Assembly: GCA_963737425.1 (NCBI GenBank)
Contig: CAVTSX010000008.1
Coordinates: 434,001 to 498,000, forward strand
Direction of reading: 5' to 3'
From: DASXRA01 sp963737425
GTDB lineage: Bacteria > Actinomycetota > Actinomycetes > Mycobacteriales > Jatrophihabitantaceae
Length of the DNA stretch: 64,000 nt
The position numbers and the translations under genes were made by a program. Shown in pieces: positions 1-7,666 of the stretch. Positions within the stretch are counted from its first letter, which is position 1; each line of letters opens with the position of its first letter. The notes under the pieces are model-generated. The model had not been told where the DNA came from, ran no database searches, and saw only the letters and a program-made list of their open reading frames with translations.

Positions 1-621
1 GATCACTTCGGCGAGCGTTTCGGCATCGACGGTCTGGCTGTACCGGAACTCGGCCCGTTCGGGAGCCATGAACAGCGCCGAGTCGAAGCTCGCCTGGTCG
101 GTGCTGCGCGGCGAGCGTGGCCGCCGGGCCAGCCGCGAGTCGAGCAGGTCGTCGAGCGCGCCCGCCCAGTCCGGCGAGGTGTCGCGCTTGTTCGCGAGGA
201 CGCCGACGACGCCGCCGGGCCGCAAGATCCGCGCGATCTCACGGTCGGCGGCCGGACGTTCGAACCAATGCAGCGCCGCGCCGATGACGACGGCATCCAG
301 GTCGGCGTCGGGTAGCCCGGTCGCCTCGGCGGTTGCGTCGCGAGCGTCCACTGTGGACAGTCGCGCGGTGAGGCGTTCACGCATCGCGGCCGACGGCTCG
401 ATCGCGACGACATCGAGGCCGCGTGTGACGAGTGCTGCGGTGAGCTTTCCCGTGCCGGCACCGAGGTCGAGCACGCGATGTGCCGTGGCCGGAATCAGCC
501 AGCCAACGGCCTCAGGCGCATAGCCCGGACGGGCCCGTTCGTAGAGATCGGCGACCGAGTCGAACGACCGGCCGAGTCGGCGGCGGTCGGGATCACTGAG
601 TGCTCTGGCGTCGTCTGGCAC
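1..621 (-). CDS. Class I SAM-dependent methyltransferase, C-terminus cut off by window edge
   Basis: The reading frame is open from a GTG at 621 to the first base of the window, giving 207 codons without the natural stop. The N-terminal third has the AdoMet-binding motif I (LDLGAGTGKLT) followed by an acidic strand end (VVAIEPS), as in Methyltransf_11/25 family enzymes. The segment FDSVADLYERARPGY before it is typical of small-molecule methyltransferases annotated as class I SAM-dependent methyltransferase. The last visible residues (FRYSQTVDAETLAEVI) resemble the late helix of these enzymes, so only a short tail should be missing. The substrate cannot be predicted. The gene is divergent from the oxidoreductase at 722. 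A copy of the palindrome GTCCACTGTGGAC lies inside it (346-358). Confidence 0.85.
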   Translation of the reverse strand, partial: MPDDARALSDPDRRRLGRSFDSVADLYERARPGYAPEAVGWLIPATAHRVLDLGAGTGKLTAALVTRGLDVVAIEPSAAMRERLTARLSTVDARDATAEATGLPDADLDAVVIGAALHWFERPAADREIARILRPGGVVGVLANKRDTSPDWAGALDDLLDSRLARRPRSPRSTDQASFDSALFMAPERAEFRYSQTVDAETLAEVI

Positions 622-721
622 GGCATCGACCCTAGACGACCTCGGCGCGTCAAACGATCAACTGCGCCAGGCGGTCGGGGCCGCACCGCCGATCACTTGC
701 GAGCCACCGTAGGGTCGCGTC

Positions 722-1657
722 GTGGACCTTCGTATCTTCACCGAGCCGCAGCAAGGTGCGACCTACGACGATCTGCTCCGCGTCGCGAGGGCCAGCGAGG
801 AACTGGGGTTCGACGCCTTCTTCCGGTCCGATCATTTGCAGCGCATCGGCGATGGCGATCCGGGGCCAGGCCCGACCGACTCCTGGGTCACCCTGGCCGG
901 GCTGGCCCGCGAGACCCGCCACATCCGGCTCGGCACCATGGTCACGTCGGCGACGTTCCGGTGGCCCGGTCCGCTTGCGGTCGCGGTGGCGCAGGTCGAC
1001 GCGATGAGCGAGGGGCGCGTCGAGCTCGGGATCGGCGCCGGATGGTACGAGGCCGAGCATCTCGCGTACGGCGTCCCGTTCCCGCCGGTTGGCGAACGGT
1101 TCGACCGCCTGAGCGAACAGCTGGCCGTCATCGACGGCATGTGGCGCACTCCCGTCGGGCAGACGTTCCAGTTCGACGGGCGCTACTACCCGATCGTCGA
1201 CTCGCCGGCGCTGCCCAAGCCGGTCCAGTCACCCCGGCCGCCGATCATCATCGGCGGCAAGGGCAAGCGGCGAACTCCGGAGCTCGCGGTGCGCTACGCC
1301 GACGAGTTCAACGCGGGTTTCCGGCCGCTCGAGGTGACGAACTCGATCTATGAGCGGGTGCGCTCCGCGGCAGTGGCGGCCGGACGCGACACGCCGCTCA
1401 TCTACTCGGCCGCGCAGACGGTGTGTGTCGGCCGCGACGATGCCGAGGTCGCCCGTCGGGCCGACGCCATCGGCCAGGATGCGAACGAGCTACGCGAGGC
1501 CGGCCTCGCCGGAACGCCCAACCAGGTCATCGACAAGCTCGGCCACTTCGCCGAGATCGGCACGCACCGCGCTTACCTGCAGGTGCTCGACCTGAGCGAC
1601 CTTGACCACCTCGAGCTCATCGCGTCTGCGATCGCGCCGCAGGTTGCCGCGCTCTAA
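722..1657 (+). CDS. LLM-class F420-dependent oxidoreductase (TIGR03560-like)
   Basis: A 311-residue protein with a GTG start at 722. It has the luciferase-like monooxygenase TIM-barrel layout: an N-terminal ELGFDAFFRSDHL strand-helix, RLGTMVTSATFRWPGPLAVAVAQVDAMSEGRVELGIGAGW in the middle (the conserved VDAMSEGRVELGIGAGW block of F420-dependent members), and PPIIIGGKGKRRTPELAVRYAD later. Family members in actinobacteria reduce or oxidise substrates with coenzyme F420, but the substrate here is unknown. The gene stands alone, divergent from the methyltransferase; there is no clear Shine-Dalgarno before the GTG, so it may be translated from a short or absent leader. Length fits the family (about 300-330 aa). 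Confidence 0.88.
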   Translation: MDLRIFTEPQQGATYDDLLRVARASEELGFDAFFRSDHLQRIGDGDPGPGPTDSWVTLAGLARETRHIRLGTMVTSATFRWPGPLAVAVAQVDAMSEGRVELGIGAGWYEAEHLAYGVPFPPVGERFDRLSEQLAVIDGMWRTPVGQTFQFDGRYYPIVDSPALPKPVQSPRPPIIIGGKGKRRTPELAVRYADEFNAGFRPLEVTNSIYERVRSAAVAAGRDTPLIYSAAQTVCVGRDDAEVARRADAIGQDANELREAGLAGTPNQVIDKLGHFAEIGTHRAYLQVLDLSDLDHLELIASAIAPQVAAL

Positions 1658-1778
1658 GGCGCGTTGCGACACCGCACGCTCGGCTGCGCGTCGGCCAGGC
1701 AAGCCCGGGATGGGAGGTCCGGGAGCGCCGCACCCGTGCCAGCTCGCGATACACGGCTGCAGTGGCGCTGCGCGACGG

Positions 1779-2384
1779 TCAGAGCCAGCCGCGCTCGTCG
1801 GCGACCCGAACCGCCTCGACCCGGTTCCGCACGCCGGTCTTGGCGATCGCCGCAGACAGGTAGTTGCGCACCGTGCCCTCGGACAGGAACAGCTTGGCCG
1901 CGATGTCGGCGACCGTGGCACCGTCGCGGGCGGCCACCAGCACGTCGCGCTCCCGGCCGGTGAGCGGCGAGGCGCCACCGGCAAGGGTGGCCGCGGCCAG
2001 TGCTGGGTCGACGACACGCTCGCCCTGCATCACCCGACGCACCGAGTCGGCCAACTGCTCGGCCGGAGCGTCCTTCACGACGAACCCGAGCGCGGCTGAC
2101 TCCATCGCGCGCCGCAGGTAGCCCGGGCGGCCGAACGAGGTCAGGATGATGACCCGGCACGAGGGCACCTCGTGGGCGAGCGCGGCCGCGGCGGCGAGCC
2201 CGTCCATGCCCGGCATCTCGATGTCGAGCAGGGCGACGTCGGGTTCGTGCTCGCGGGCGGCGGCGACGACCTCGTCGCCGCGCCCGACCTGCGCCACCAC
2301 GCCGAAGTCGCCCTCGAGTTCGAGCAACGCGGCGAGGGCCGAACGCACCATCGCCTGGTCATCGGCAAGCAGTAACCGGATCAC
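1779..2384 (-). CDS. NarL/LuxR-type response regulator (DesR/LiaR-like)
   Basis: 201 residues. The receiver domain (1 to about 120) has the acidic pair D8-D9, the predicted phosphoacceptor D54 (VALLDIEMPGMDG), the switch Thr in ILTSFG and the Lys in FVVKDAP. A LuxR-type helix-turn-helix follows (LTGRERDVLVAARDGATVADIAAKLFLSEGTVRNYLS). It overlaps the kinase gene by 4 bp (ATGA), so it is the partner of that kinase and the last gene of the operon. By position it probably controls the upstream ABC-2 transporter, as in DesKR/LiaSR-type modules; this is inferred from context. Confidence 0.93.
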   Translation of the reverse strand: MIRLLLADDQAMVRSALAALLELEGDFGVVAQVGRGDEVVAAAREHEPDVALLDIEMPGMDGLAAAAALAHEVPSCRVIILTSFGRPGYLRRAMESAALGFVVKDAPAEQLADSVRRVMQGERVVDPALAAATLAGGASPLTGRERDVLVAARDGATVADIAAKLFLSEGTVRNYLSAAIAKTGVRNRVEAVRVADERGWL

Positions 2385-3586
2385 GCGGTCACGATCGATG
2401 AACTGTCGACGGAAGGTGAGGATTTGCCGGCGGAGGGCACGTCGACCCGCAGGCGCCAGCCGCCGAACGAGCTGCCGCTGATCTGCACGGATCCGCCCGC
2501 GGCCTCGACGCGCTCCCGAAGCCCGGTCAGGCCGTTGCCCGCGCCGGCGATGCCCCCACGTCCGTCGTCGAGGATCTCGATCCAGTTGCGGTCAACCTTG
2601 ATCGTGCAGTGGGCGGCTCGCGCATGACGCACGACGTTGGTGACGCCCTCGCGGGCGACCCAGCCGAACAGCTCGGACAGCGACGGATCGACGATGTCGA
2701 CGGATCCGGGCAGTTCGGCGACGATTCCGGAGGCGCGCAACACCTCGCGCGCCGTGGCCAGTTCGCCGGCCAGCGTGACATCGCGGTGCCCGGCGACTGC
2801 CGCGCGGACGTCGGCGAGCGAGCGCCGAGACAGCTCCTCGACCTCGGCGATCTCTATTGCGGCCCGTTCGTTGTCGTGGCGCTGGGCGAGCCGGCGGGCG
2901 AGTCCGGCCTTGACCGTGATCGTGGTCAGCGAGTGCCCGAGCAGGTCGTGCAGATCGCGGGCGATGCGGCTGCGCTCGTTCTCGGCGGCAAGCCGAGCGA
3001 CCTCCGAGCGAGCGTGGGCCAGCGCCTGGTTGGTGCGGATGACGCCGAAGAAGCCCCACATCGCAAGCCCGACAAGCGGGATGGTGAGCGCGTTGACCGG
3101 CTGCAGCTTGGCGTGCCATTCCGGGACGAGGCGCGGCATCACGGTTGCGATGACCGTCAGCGCGCCGAGTACGAACCACGCGCGTCTGCCGAGGAAACCT
3201 ACGGACACGACGGCGATGTAGACGCACATGACGAAGGCATCCTCATGCGCGAACAAGGTCTCGATGGCGCAGAGTGCCATCATCGCCACGTACCACGTCC
3301 AGAACAGCCGCCTGCGATCGGCCCAGGCAGCGGGTAGCGACTGCAGGTAGCACCAGCAGAACGCAAGGATGATCGCGTATCCGACCGCGGCGCCCCAGCC
3401 GGTGCTGTGTTTGCTCACCCCGGCAGCGGTCTGCCCGAGATAGATCAGCCAGATACCAGGAAAGACAAGACGGCGCCAGCCGCGCCACCTGCGGTGACGC
3501 TGCTCGTCGATGTCAGAGGAACCTGGCGTGACCTGCCAGCCCCAGGGATGCTGGGGCCGGTCGTCGGCGCATGTCGGTTCGGTCAT
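2381..3586 (-). CDS. Sensor histidine kinase, HisKA_3 type
   Basis: 401 residues. The N-terminal half has five or six hydrophobic segments between about residues 40 and 185 and little extracytoplasmic loop, so it likely senses within the membrane as DesK does. A short coiled-coil linker (SEVARLAAENERSR) leads to the dimerisation/phosphoacceptor motif IARDLHDLLGHSL with H213 as predicted phosphoacceptor. The ATPase domain shows the N-box REGVTNVVRHA and the G-box DDGRGG..GNGLTGLRERV. It starts 24 bp after the permease stop and overlaps the regulator by 4 bp, so transporter and two-component genes form one unit. The stimulus is unknown; cell-envelope or antibiotic stress is usual for this arrangement. 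Confidence 0.93.
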   Translation of the reverse strand: MTEPTCADDRPQHPWGWQVTPGSSDIDEQRHRRWRGWRRLVFPGIWLIYLGQTAAGVSKHSTGWGAAVGYAIILAFCWCYLQSLPAAWADRRRLFWTWYVAMMALCAIETLFAHEDAFVMCVYIAVVSVGFLGRRAWFVLGALTVIATVMPRLVPEWHAKLQPVNALTIPLVGLAMWGFFGVIRTNQALAHARSEVARLAAENERSRIARDLHDLLGHSLTTITVKAGLARRLAQRHDNERAAIEIAEVEELSRRSLADVRAAVAGHRDVTLAGELATAREVLRASGIVAELPGSVDIVDPSLSELFGWVAREGVTNVVRHARAAHCTIKVDRNWIEILDDGRGGIAGAGNGLTGLRERVEAAGGSVQISGSSFGGWRLRVDVPSAGKSSPSVDSSSIVTA

Positions 3587-3610
3587 CGTTACTTACGAGG
3601 TTATCGCGCG

Positions 3611-4342
3611 TCAGGGGCGCTTTGTGTCGCGTTGATAGGCCCGCGCTGCCAGTGCGGCAAAAGCGACCGCCCACACGGCGATCACGAGCCATCCCTTACC
3701 TGACCACGCGTCGCCGGTGTAGGCGGCGCGGCCGGCCTGTACCAGCCAGTACGACGGGATGAACTCGATGATCTGATGCATGACACCGTGGTTGGCAAGC
3801 GGACCCCATGCTCCGCCGAGCAGCGCGAACAACGAGATGATGCCGCCCATGGCCGGTCCCATGGTGTCGACGCTCAGCATGTGGCCCAACCACACGCCCA
3901 GCGCGGCGAACGGGATCAGGCCGACCAGAACCAGCCCGGTCATCTTGAGCCAGTGATCCGCGGGCATGCGGACCCCGATCGACAGCGCCGCGATGTAGAG
4001 CACGGCGATGCTCGCCAGCGCCATGATGTAGCCGGTCAGCACCTTGGCGCGAAAGTACGTGCGCGGCGAGAGCGGAGTCAGGCGCAACTGCCGATTCCAG
4101 CCGATGCTCCGTTCGGCCGCGATGCGCGCGCCGCCGGCGACTACGGCGGCCATGGTTCCCCAGCTGACCATCCCGGCGAGGTAGTAGACCGGGAACGGAA
4201 TGCCGACTAGTTCCTCGTGCTTGTTCGACCCGCCGACGATCAGGAACAGGACGAGCGGGAACACGAGCGAGAAGATGAAGAAGCGGGTGTTGCGGAATGT
4301 CCGCAGCAGTTCGAAGCGGGTATACGTCAGGGCGGCGCTCAT
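3611..4342 (-). CDS. ABC-2 type transporter permease
   Basis: 243 residues with about six hydrophobic segments and the amphipathic N-terminus (YTRFELLRTFRNTRFFIFSLVFPLVLFLIVGG) characteristic of ABC2_membrane permeases. The conserved cytoplasmic stretch AAERSIGWNRQLRLTPLSPRTYFRAKVLTGY matches drug and lipid exporters of this class. Its start overlaps the ATPase stop by 4 bp. Together with that ATPase it should form an export half-transporter pair in the cytoplasmic membrane. The linked sensor kinase and regulator suggest inducible export or resistance. No substrate can be assigned. Confidence 0.92.
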   Translation of the reverse strand: MSAALTYTRFELLRTFRNTRFFIFSLVFPLVLFLIVGGSNKHEELVGIPFPVYYLAGMVSWGTMAAVVAGGARIAAERSIGWNRQLRLTPLSPRTYFRAKVLTGYIMALASIAVLYIAALSIGVRMPADHWLKMTGLVLVGLIPFAALGVWLGHMLSVDTMGPAMGGIISLFALLGGAWGPLANHGVMHQIIEFIPSYWLVQAGRAAYTGDAWSGKGWLVIAVWAVAFAALAARAYQRDTKRP

Positions 4343-5292
4343 CGCACGGTCTCCTTGATATTGGTGTTCTCTGCGCCGTCGCCGGTCAGTTGCAGGAACG
4401 CCTGCTCCAACCCGGCCCCGCTGATCTCGATGTCGCGCGCATCTGGATAGGCCGGAAGCAGCGCGCGGATCGCGTCGTCGGAGTTGGAGCAGTTGAGAAT
4501 GACGGCCTCGCCGCGATGTTCGGCGTTCGTGACGCCGGGAAGCGTCTGCAGCGCGCCGAGGTCGGCGCCTGGCAGTGTCGCGCGGATCGTCCGGGTGCCG
4601 ACCGCTGCCTTGATCTCGGTGGCGGGGCCGTCCGCGACGATTTCGCCGCGCGCCATCAGGATGATCCGGTCCGCGTACGCGTCGGCCTCTTCGAGGTAAT
4701 GCGTCGCGAAGACCACGGTCTTTCCCGCGGTGGCGAAGCGGCGCATCGTCGACCAGAAGGCGTGGCGGCCCTCGACGTCCATGGCCACGGTCGGCTCGTC
4801 CAGCACGAGCAGATCGGGGTCACTGACCAGAGCGATCGCAAAGCGAACGCGCTGGGTCTGACCGCCCGACAGCTTGTGTGCGTACCGACCGGCGATGTCC
4901 GTGATGCCGGTCAGTTCCAGTACCTCGTCCACACCGAGCGGGTTCGGGTACAGCGCAGCCATCATCGTGAGCAACTCGCGCACGTTGAGGTCCCGGATGA
5001 GCGAACCGGTTTGCAACATCGCGCCGATCGCGCCGGCCTTCACGGCATCGGCAGGCGTCATTCCGAACAGCGAGACGGCGCCGGCATCGGGCGGGAGCAA
5101 CCCGAGCACCATGTCGATGGTCGTTGACTTGCCAGCGCCATTCGGGCCGAGGAGGGCGACTGTTTCGCCGGGCGCAATCGAGATGTCGAGGTTGCGGACG
5201 GCGTGCACCTGGCCCTGTGGTGTCCGGAAGCTCTTCACCAGGCCCTGAAGCTGGATGCCCGTGGTCACCGGGCTCGCGGTATGTGTGGTCAC
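4339..5292 (-). CDS. ABC-2 transporter ATP-binding protein
   Basis: The frame is open further upstream to 5583, but that part has no family resemblance and overlaps lysS. The GTG at 5292 gives a 317-residue protein starting just before the first conserved strand. It has Walker A (GPNGAGKST, residues 49-57), signature LSGGQ (141-145), Walker B (LLVLDE, 161-166) and the switch His in FATHYLEEADAYADR. A C-terminal extension of about 100 residues is typical of DrrA/CcmA-like exporter ATPases. It is the first gene of the ATPase-permease-kinase-regulator operon; its promoter must lie in 5293-5451, shared with divergent lysS. Confidence 0.93.
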   Translation of the reverse strand: MTTHTASPVTTGIQLQGLVKSFRTPQGQVHAVRNLDISIAPGETVALLGPNGAGKSTTIDMVLGLLPPDAGAVSLFGMTPADAVKAGAIGAMLQTGSLIRDLNVRELLTMMAALYPNPLGVDEVLELTGITDIAGRYAHKLSGGQTQRVRFAIALVSDPDLLVLDEPTVAMDVEGRHAFWSTMRRFATAGKTVVFATHYLEEADAYADRIILMARGEIVADGPATEIKAAVGTRTIRATLPGADLGALQTLPGVTNAEHRGEAVILNCSNSDDAIRALLPAYPDARDIEISGAGLEQAFLQLTGDGAENTNIKETVR

Positions 5293-5451
5293 GTTGGCCA
5301 ACTGTGCCGTACAGCCTGCTAACGGGACAGTGTCGTCATCACGGACTGTGCGATGACATAAGTAAGGACGCCAATGTGAGAACCGGAGCGGCGGCCGTGC
5401 GGTGCGCCGTTCGCGCAAACCCGGTGGGAGTGCCCAGATACGCTGGCGTTT

Positions 5452-6951
5452 GTGAGCGAGCATCCGGCCGACGACCCGTCCGAAGACCTGCCTGAGCAAA
5501 TGCGTGTGCGACGCGAGAAGTACGACCGGCTCGTCGCCGACGCGTCCCGGGCACCATTCCCGGTCGGCGTCGCCCGCACGCATTCACTCGCGCAGATCCG
5601 CGCGGCCTATCCCGAACTGGCCGTCGACACCTATACCGGCGTTGACGTCGGCGTCACCGGCCGCGTCATCTTCGTGCGTAACACCGGCAAACTCTGCTTC
5701 GCGACTCTTCGCGAGGGCGGCGTCGAACTGCAAGTGATGCTCTCCCTCGACCGCGTGGGCGCTGATGCGCTGGCGTCCTGGAAGGCCGATGTCGATCTTG
5801 GTGATCTTGTATTCGTGCAAGGCGAGGTAATTTCGTCCAGGCGCGGAGAACTATCGGTTCTCGCAAACTCGTATCGGATCACCGCCAAGGCGCTGCGACC
5901 ATTGCCCGTCGCTCACAAGACGCTGTCTGAGGAGACGCGCGTTCGGTATCGCTACGTCGATCTCATCGTGCGTCCCGATGCGCGACAGATCGTGCAGTTA
6001 CGCGCAGACGCGATCCGATCACTGCGAGAGACGCTGCACCAACGCGATTACCTCGAGGTCGAAACCCCGACATTGCAGTTGGTGCACGGTGGGGCCACCG
6101 CCCGGCCATTCCATACGCATCTGAACGCCTTGGATCTTGACATGTCGCTGCGTATCGCAACAGAGCTCTATCTGAAGCGGTGCATCGTCGGCGGTATCGA
6201 GCGCGTCTATGAGATGGGTAAGGCTTTTCGCAACGAGGGCGTCGACTCGACACATTCTCCTGAGTACTCGCTGCTCGAGGCCTACCAGGCGTACGGCGAT
6301 TACGACACGATGGCCGAGGTCACGCGCGGTCTGATTCTGGACGCCGCCGAGGCCGTCGGCGTCAGAACGCCGACCGCCCACGCCGGCGCCGAGGTTGACC
6401 TATTCGGCAAATGGCATTCGGTCACGATCCATGACGCTGTATCGGCGGCCGTCGGTGAGCGGATTACCGTCGACACCGGCGCCGATGAGCTTCGCCGATA
6501 CGCCGACAAGCACGACGTCAGCTTGTCGCCGGACTGGCGCGCAGGCGAGATAGTCCTGGAACTATTCGAGAAGCTGGTCGAGCACACGCTGATACAGCCC
6601 ACCTTCGTCAAGGACTACCCGGTCGAGGTTCGCCCGCTCGCCCGCCCGCATCGTGACGATCCACGCCTCGCCGAAGCGTGGGATCTCATCGTCGGCGGTG
6701 TCGAACTCGCGGTTGCCTATTCCGAGTTGGCCGATCCGGTCGAGCAGCGACGGCGCCTCGTCGAGCAGTCGCTCGCTGCCGCAAAGGGCGACCCGGAGGC
6801 TATGCGTCTGGACGAGGACTTCCTTCGAGCGCTTGAATACGGAATGCCGCCGACCGGCGGGATGGGAATGGGAGTCGACCGCCTGGTCATGCTGTTGGCC
6901 GGACGCAGTATTCGGGAAATCATCCTGTTCCCGTTGCTGAAGCCTCTCTGA
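5452..6951 (+). CDS. lysS: Lysyl-tRNA synthetase, class II
   Basis: 499 residues, GTG start. The N-terminal OB-fold (about residues 60-155; VTGRVIFVRNTGKLCFATLREGG) binds the tRNA anticodon. Class II catalytic motifs follow: motif 2 (FRNEGVDSTHSPEYSLLEAYQAYGDY) and motif 3 (GGMGMGVDRLVMLL) near the C-terminus, with the terminal IILFPLLKP seen in LysRS. Length matches bacterial LysS (490-510 aa). It charges tRNA-Lys in the cytoplasm. lsr2 lies downstream on the same strand, as in M. tuberculosis (Rv3598c-Rv3597c), but separated by a 296-bp gap that probably has its own promoter. Confidence 0.97.
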   Translation: MSEHPADDPSEDLPEQMRVRREKYDRLVADASRAPFPVGVARTHSLAQIRAAYPELAVDTYTGVDVGVTGRVIFVRNTGKLCFATLREGGVELQVMLSLDRVGADALASWKADVDLGDLVFVQGEVISSRRGELSVLANSYRITAKALRPLPVAHKTLSEETRVRYRYVDLIVRPDARQIVQLRADAIRSLRETLHQRDYLEVETPTLQLVHGGATARPFHTHLNALDLDMSLRIATELYLKRCIVGGIERVYEMGKAFRNEGVDSTHSPEYSLLEAYQAYGDYDTMAEVTRGLILDAAEAVGVRTPTAHAGAEVDLFGKWHSVTIHDAVSAAVGERITVDTGADELRRYADKHDVSLSPDWRAGEIVLELFEKLVEHTLIQPTFVKDYPVEVRPLARPHRDDPRLAEAWDLIVGGVELAVAYSELADPVEQRRRLVEQSLAAAKGDPEAMRLDEDFLRALEYGMPPTGGMGMGVDRLVMLLAGRSIREIILFPLLKPL

Positions 6952-7247
6952 GAACTCGCGCAGGCGGCCGGACAATAGGATCGAATCTCGTCGTGAGTCC
7001 GGGGAGCGTTGGGCAGTCCCGGGTGGCCGGAAATACTGCAATCGTGCCGTTTAGCGCGGGCGATGGCTGTCGTTCGCTGCGCTGCGCCTGGCGAAACTTC
7101 GCCCAGTCAATGTCGCCGTAAGGTAGTCCAGTACTCTATTGCTGCGGGCTACCCGCGACACGTTCTGTCGAACCCAAATTAGTCCTTCGAATCGAGGCGA
7201 GGGCTATGGTTATCGGCACCCCCCATTTGATGAAGGAGTTCACTGGA

Positions 7248-7580
7248 ATGGCCAAGAAAGTGCAGGTCACGCTGGTCGATGACATCGACGGCGGCACCGC
7301 GATCGAAACCGTCGGGTTCGCGATCGATGGTTCGACTTACGAGATAGACCTCTCCAAGGCAAACGCTAAGAAACTCCGTGATGCCCTCTCGACTTATGTT
7401 GCGCACGCGCGAAAGGGCGGTCGCGTTCGGTCTAACAGTCGTAGTGGACGCGCTACTGCGCGTACAGACCGTGAGCAGGTCCAAGCCATTCGCGACTGGG
7501 CGCGCCGTAACGGGCACAAGGTCAGCGACCGCGGGCGGGTACCGGCCACGGTGATCGAGGCCTACAACGCCGCAAACTGA
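7248..7580 (+). CDS. lsr2: Lsr2 nucleoid-associated xenogeneic silencer
   Basis: The ATG at 7248 is preceded by an AAGGAG ribosome site at 7233-7238 (9-nt spacing) and starts the canonical MAKKVQVTLVDD; the longer in-frame start at 7206 is rejected. 110 residues. The N-terminal dimerisation half (IDGGTAIETVGFAIDG.TYEIDLSKANAKKLRDAL) is followed by a basic linker and the C-terminal DNA-binding domain with the AT-hook-like RGR motif (SDRGRVPATVIEAYNAAN). Lsr2 binds AT-rich DNA and silences horizontally acquired genes in actinobacteria. It would be the main candidate silencer of the island at 28-49 kb; that link is inference. Confidence 0.96.
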   Translation: MAKKVQVTLVDDIDGGTAIETVGFAIDGSTYEIDLSKANAKKLRDALSTYVAHARKGGRVRSNSRSGRATARTDREQVQAIRDWARRNGHKVSDRGRVPATVIEAYNAAN

Positions 7581-7629
7581 GGTTCGCAGGTTTTCGGCGA
7601 CAGCGGCCGACAGGCGCGCTGAGGTACTC

Positions 7630-7666
7630 GGTTATCCCCGGCTCACGGCTACCGCCGGGGATAACC
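7630..7666. terminator. Bidirectional hairpin terminator between convergent lsr2 and GH3 genes
   Basis: Perfect 13-bp arms (GGTTATCCCCGGC at 7630-7642 and GCCGGGGATAACC at 7654-7666) with an 11-nt loop. It sits 50 bp after the lsr2 stop and includes the last codons and stop of the convergent glycosidase gene. There is no long U-tract on either strand, as is common for actinobacterial terminators. Confidence 0.7.
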
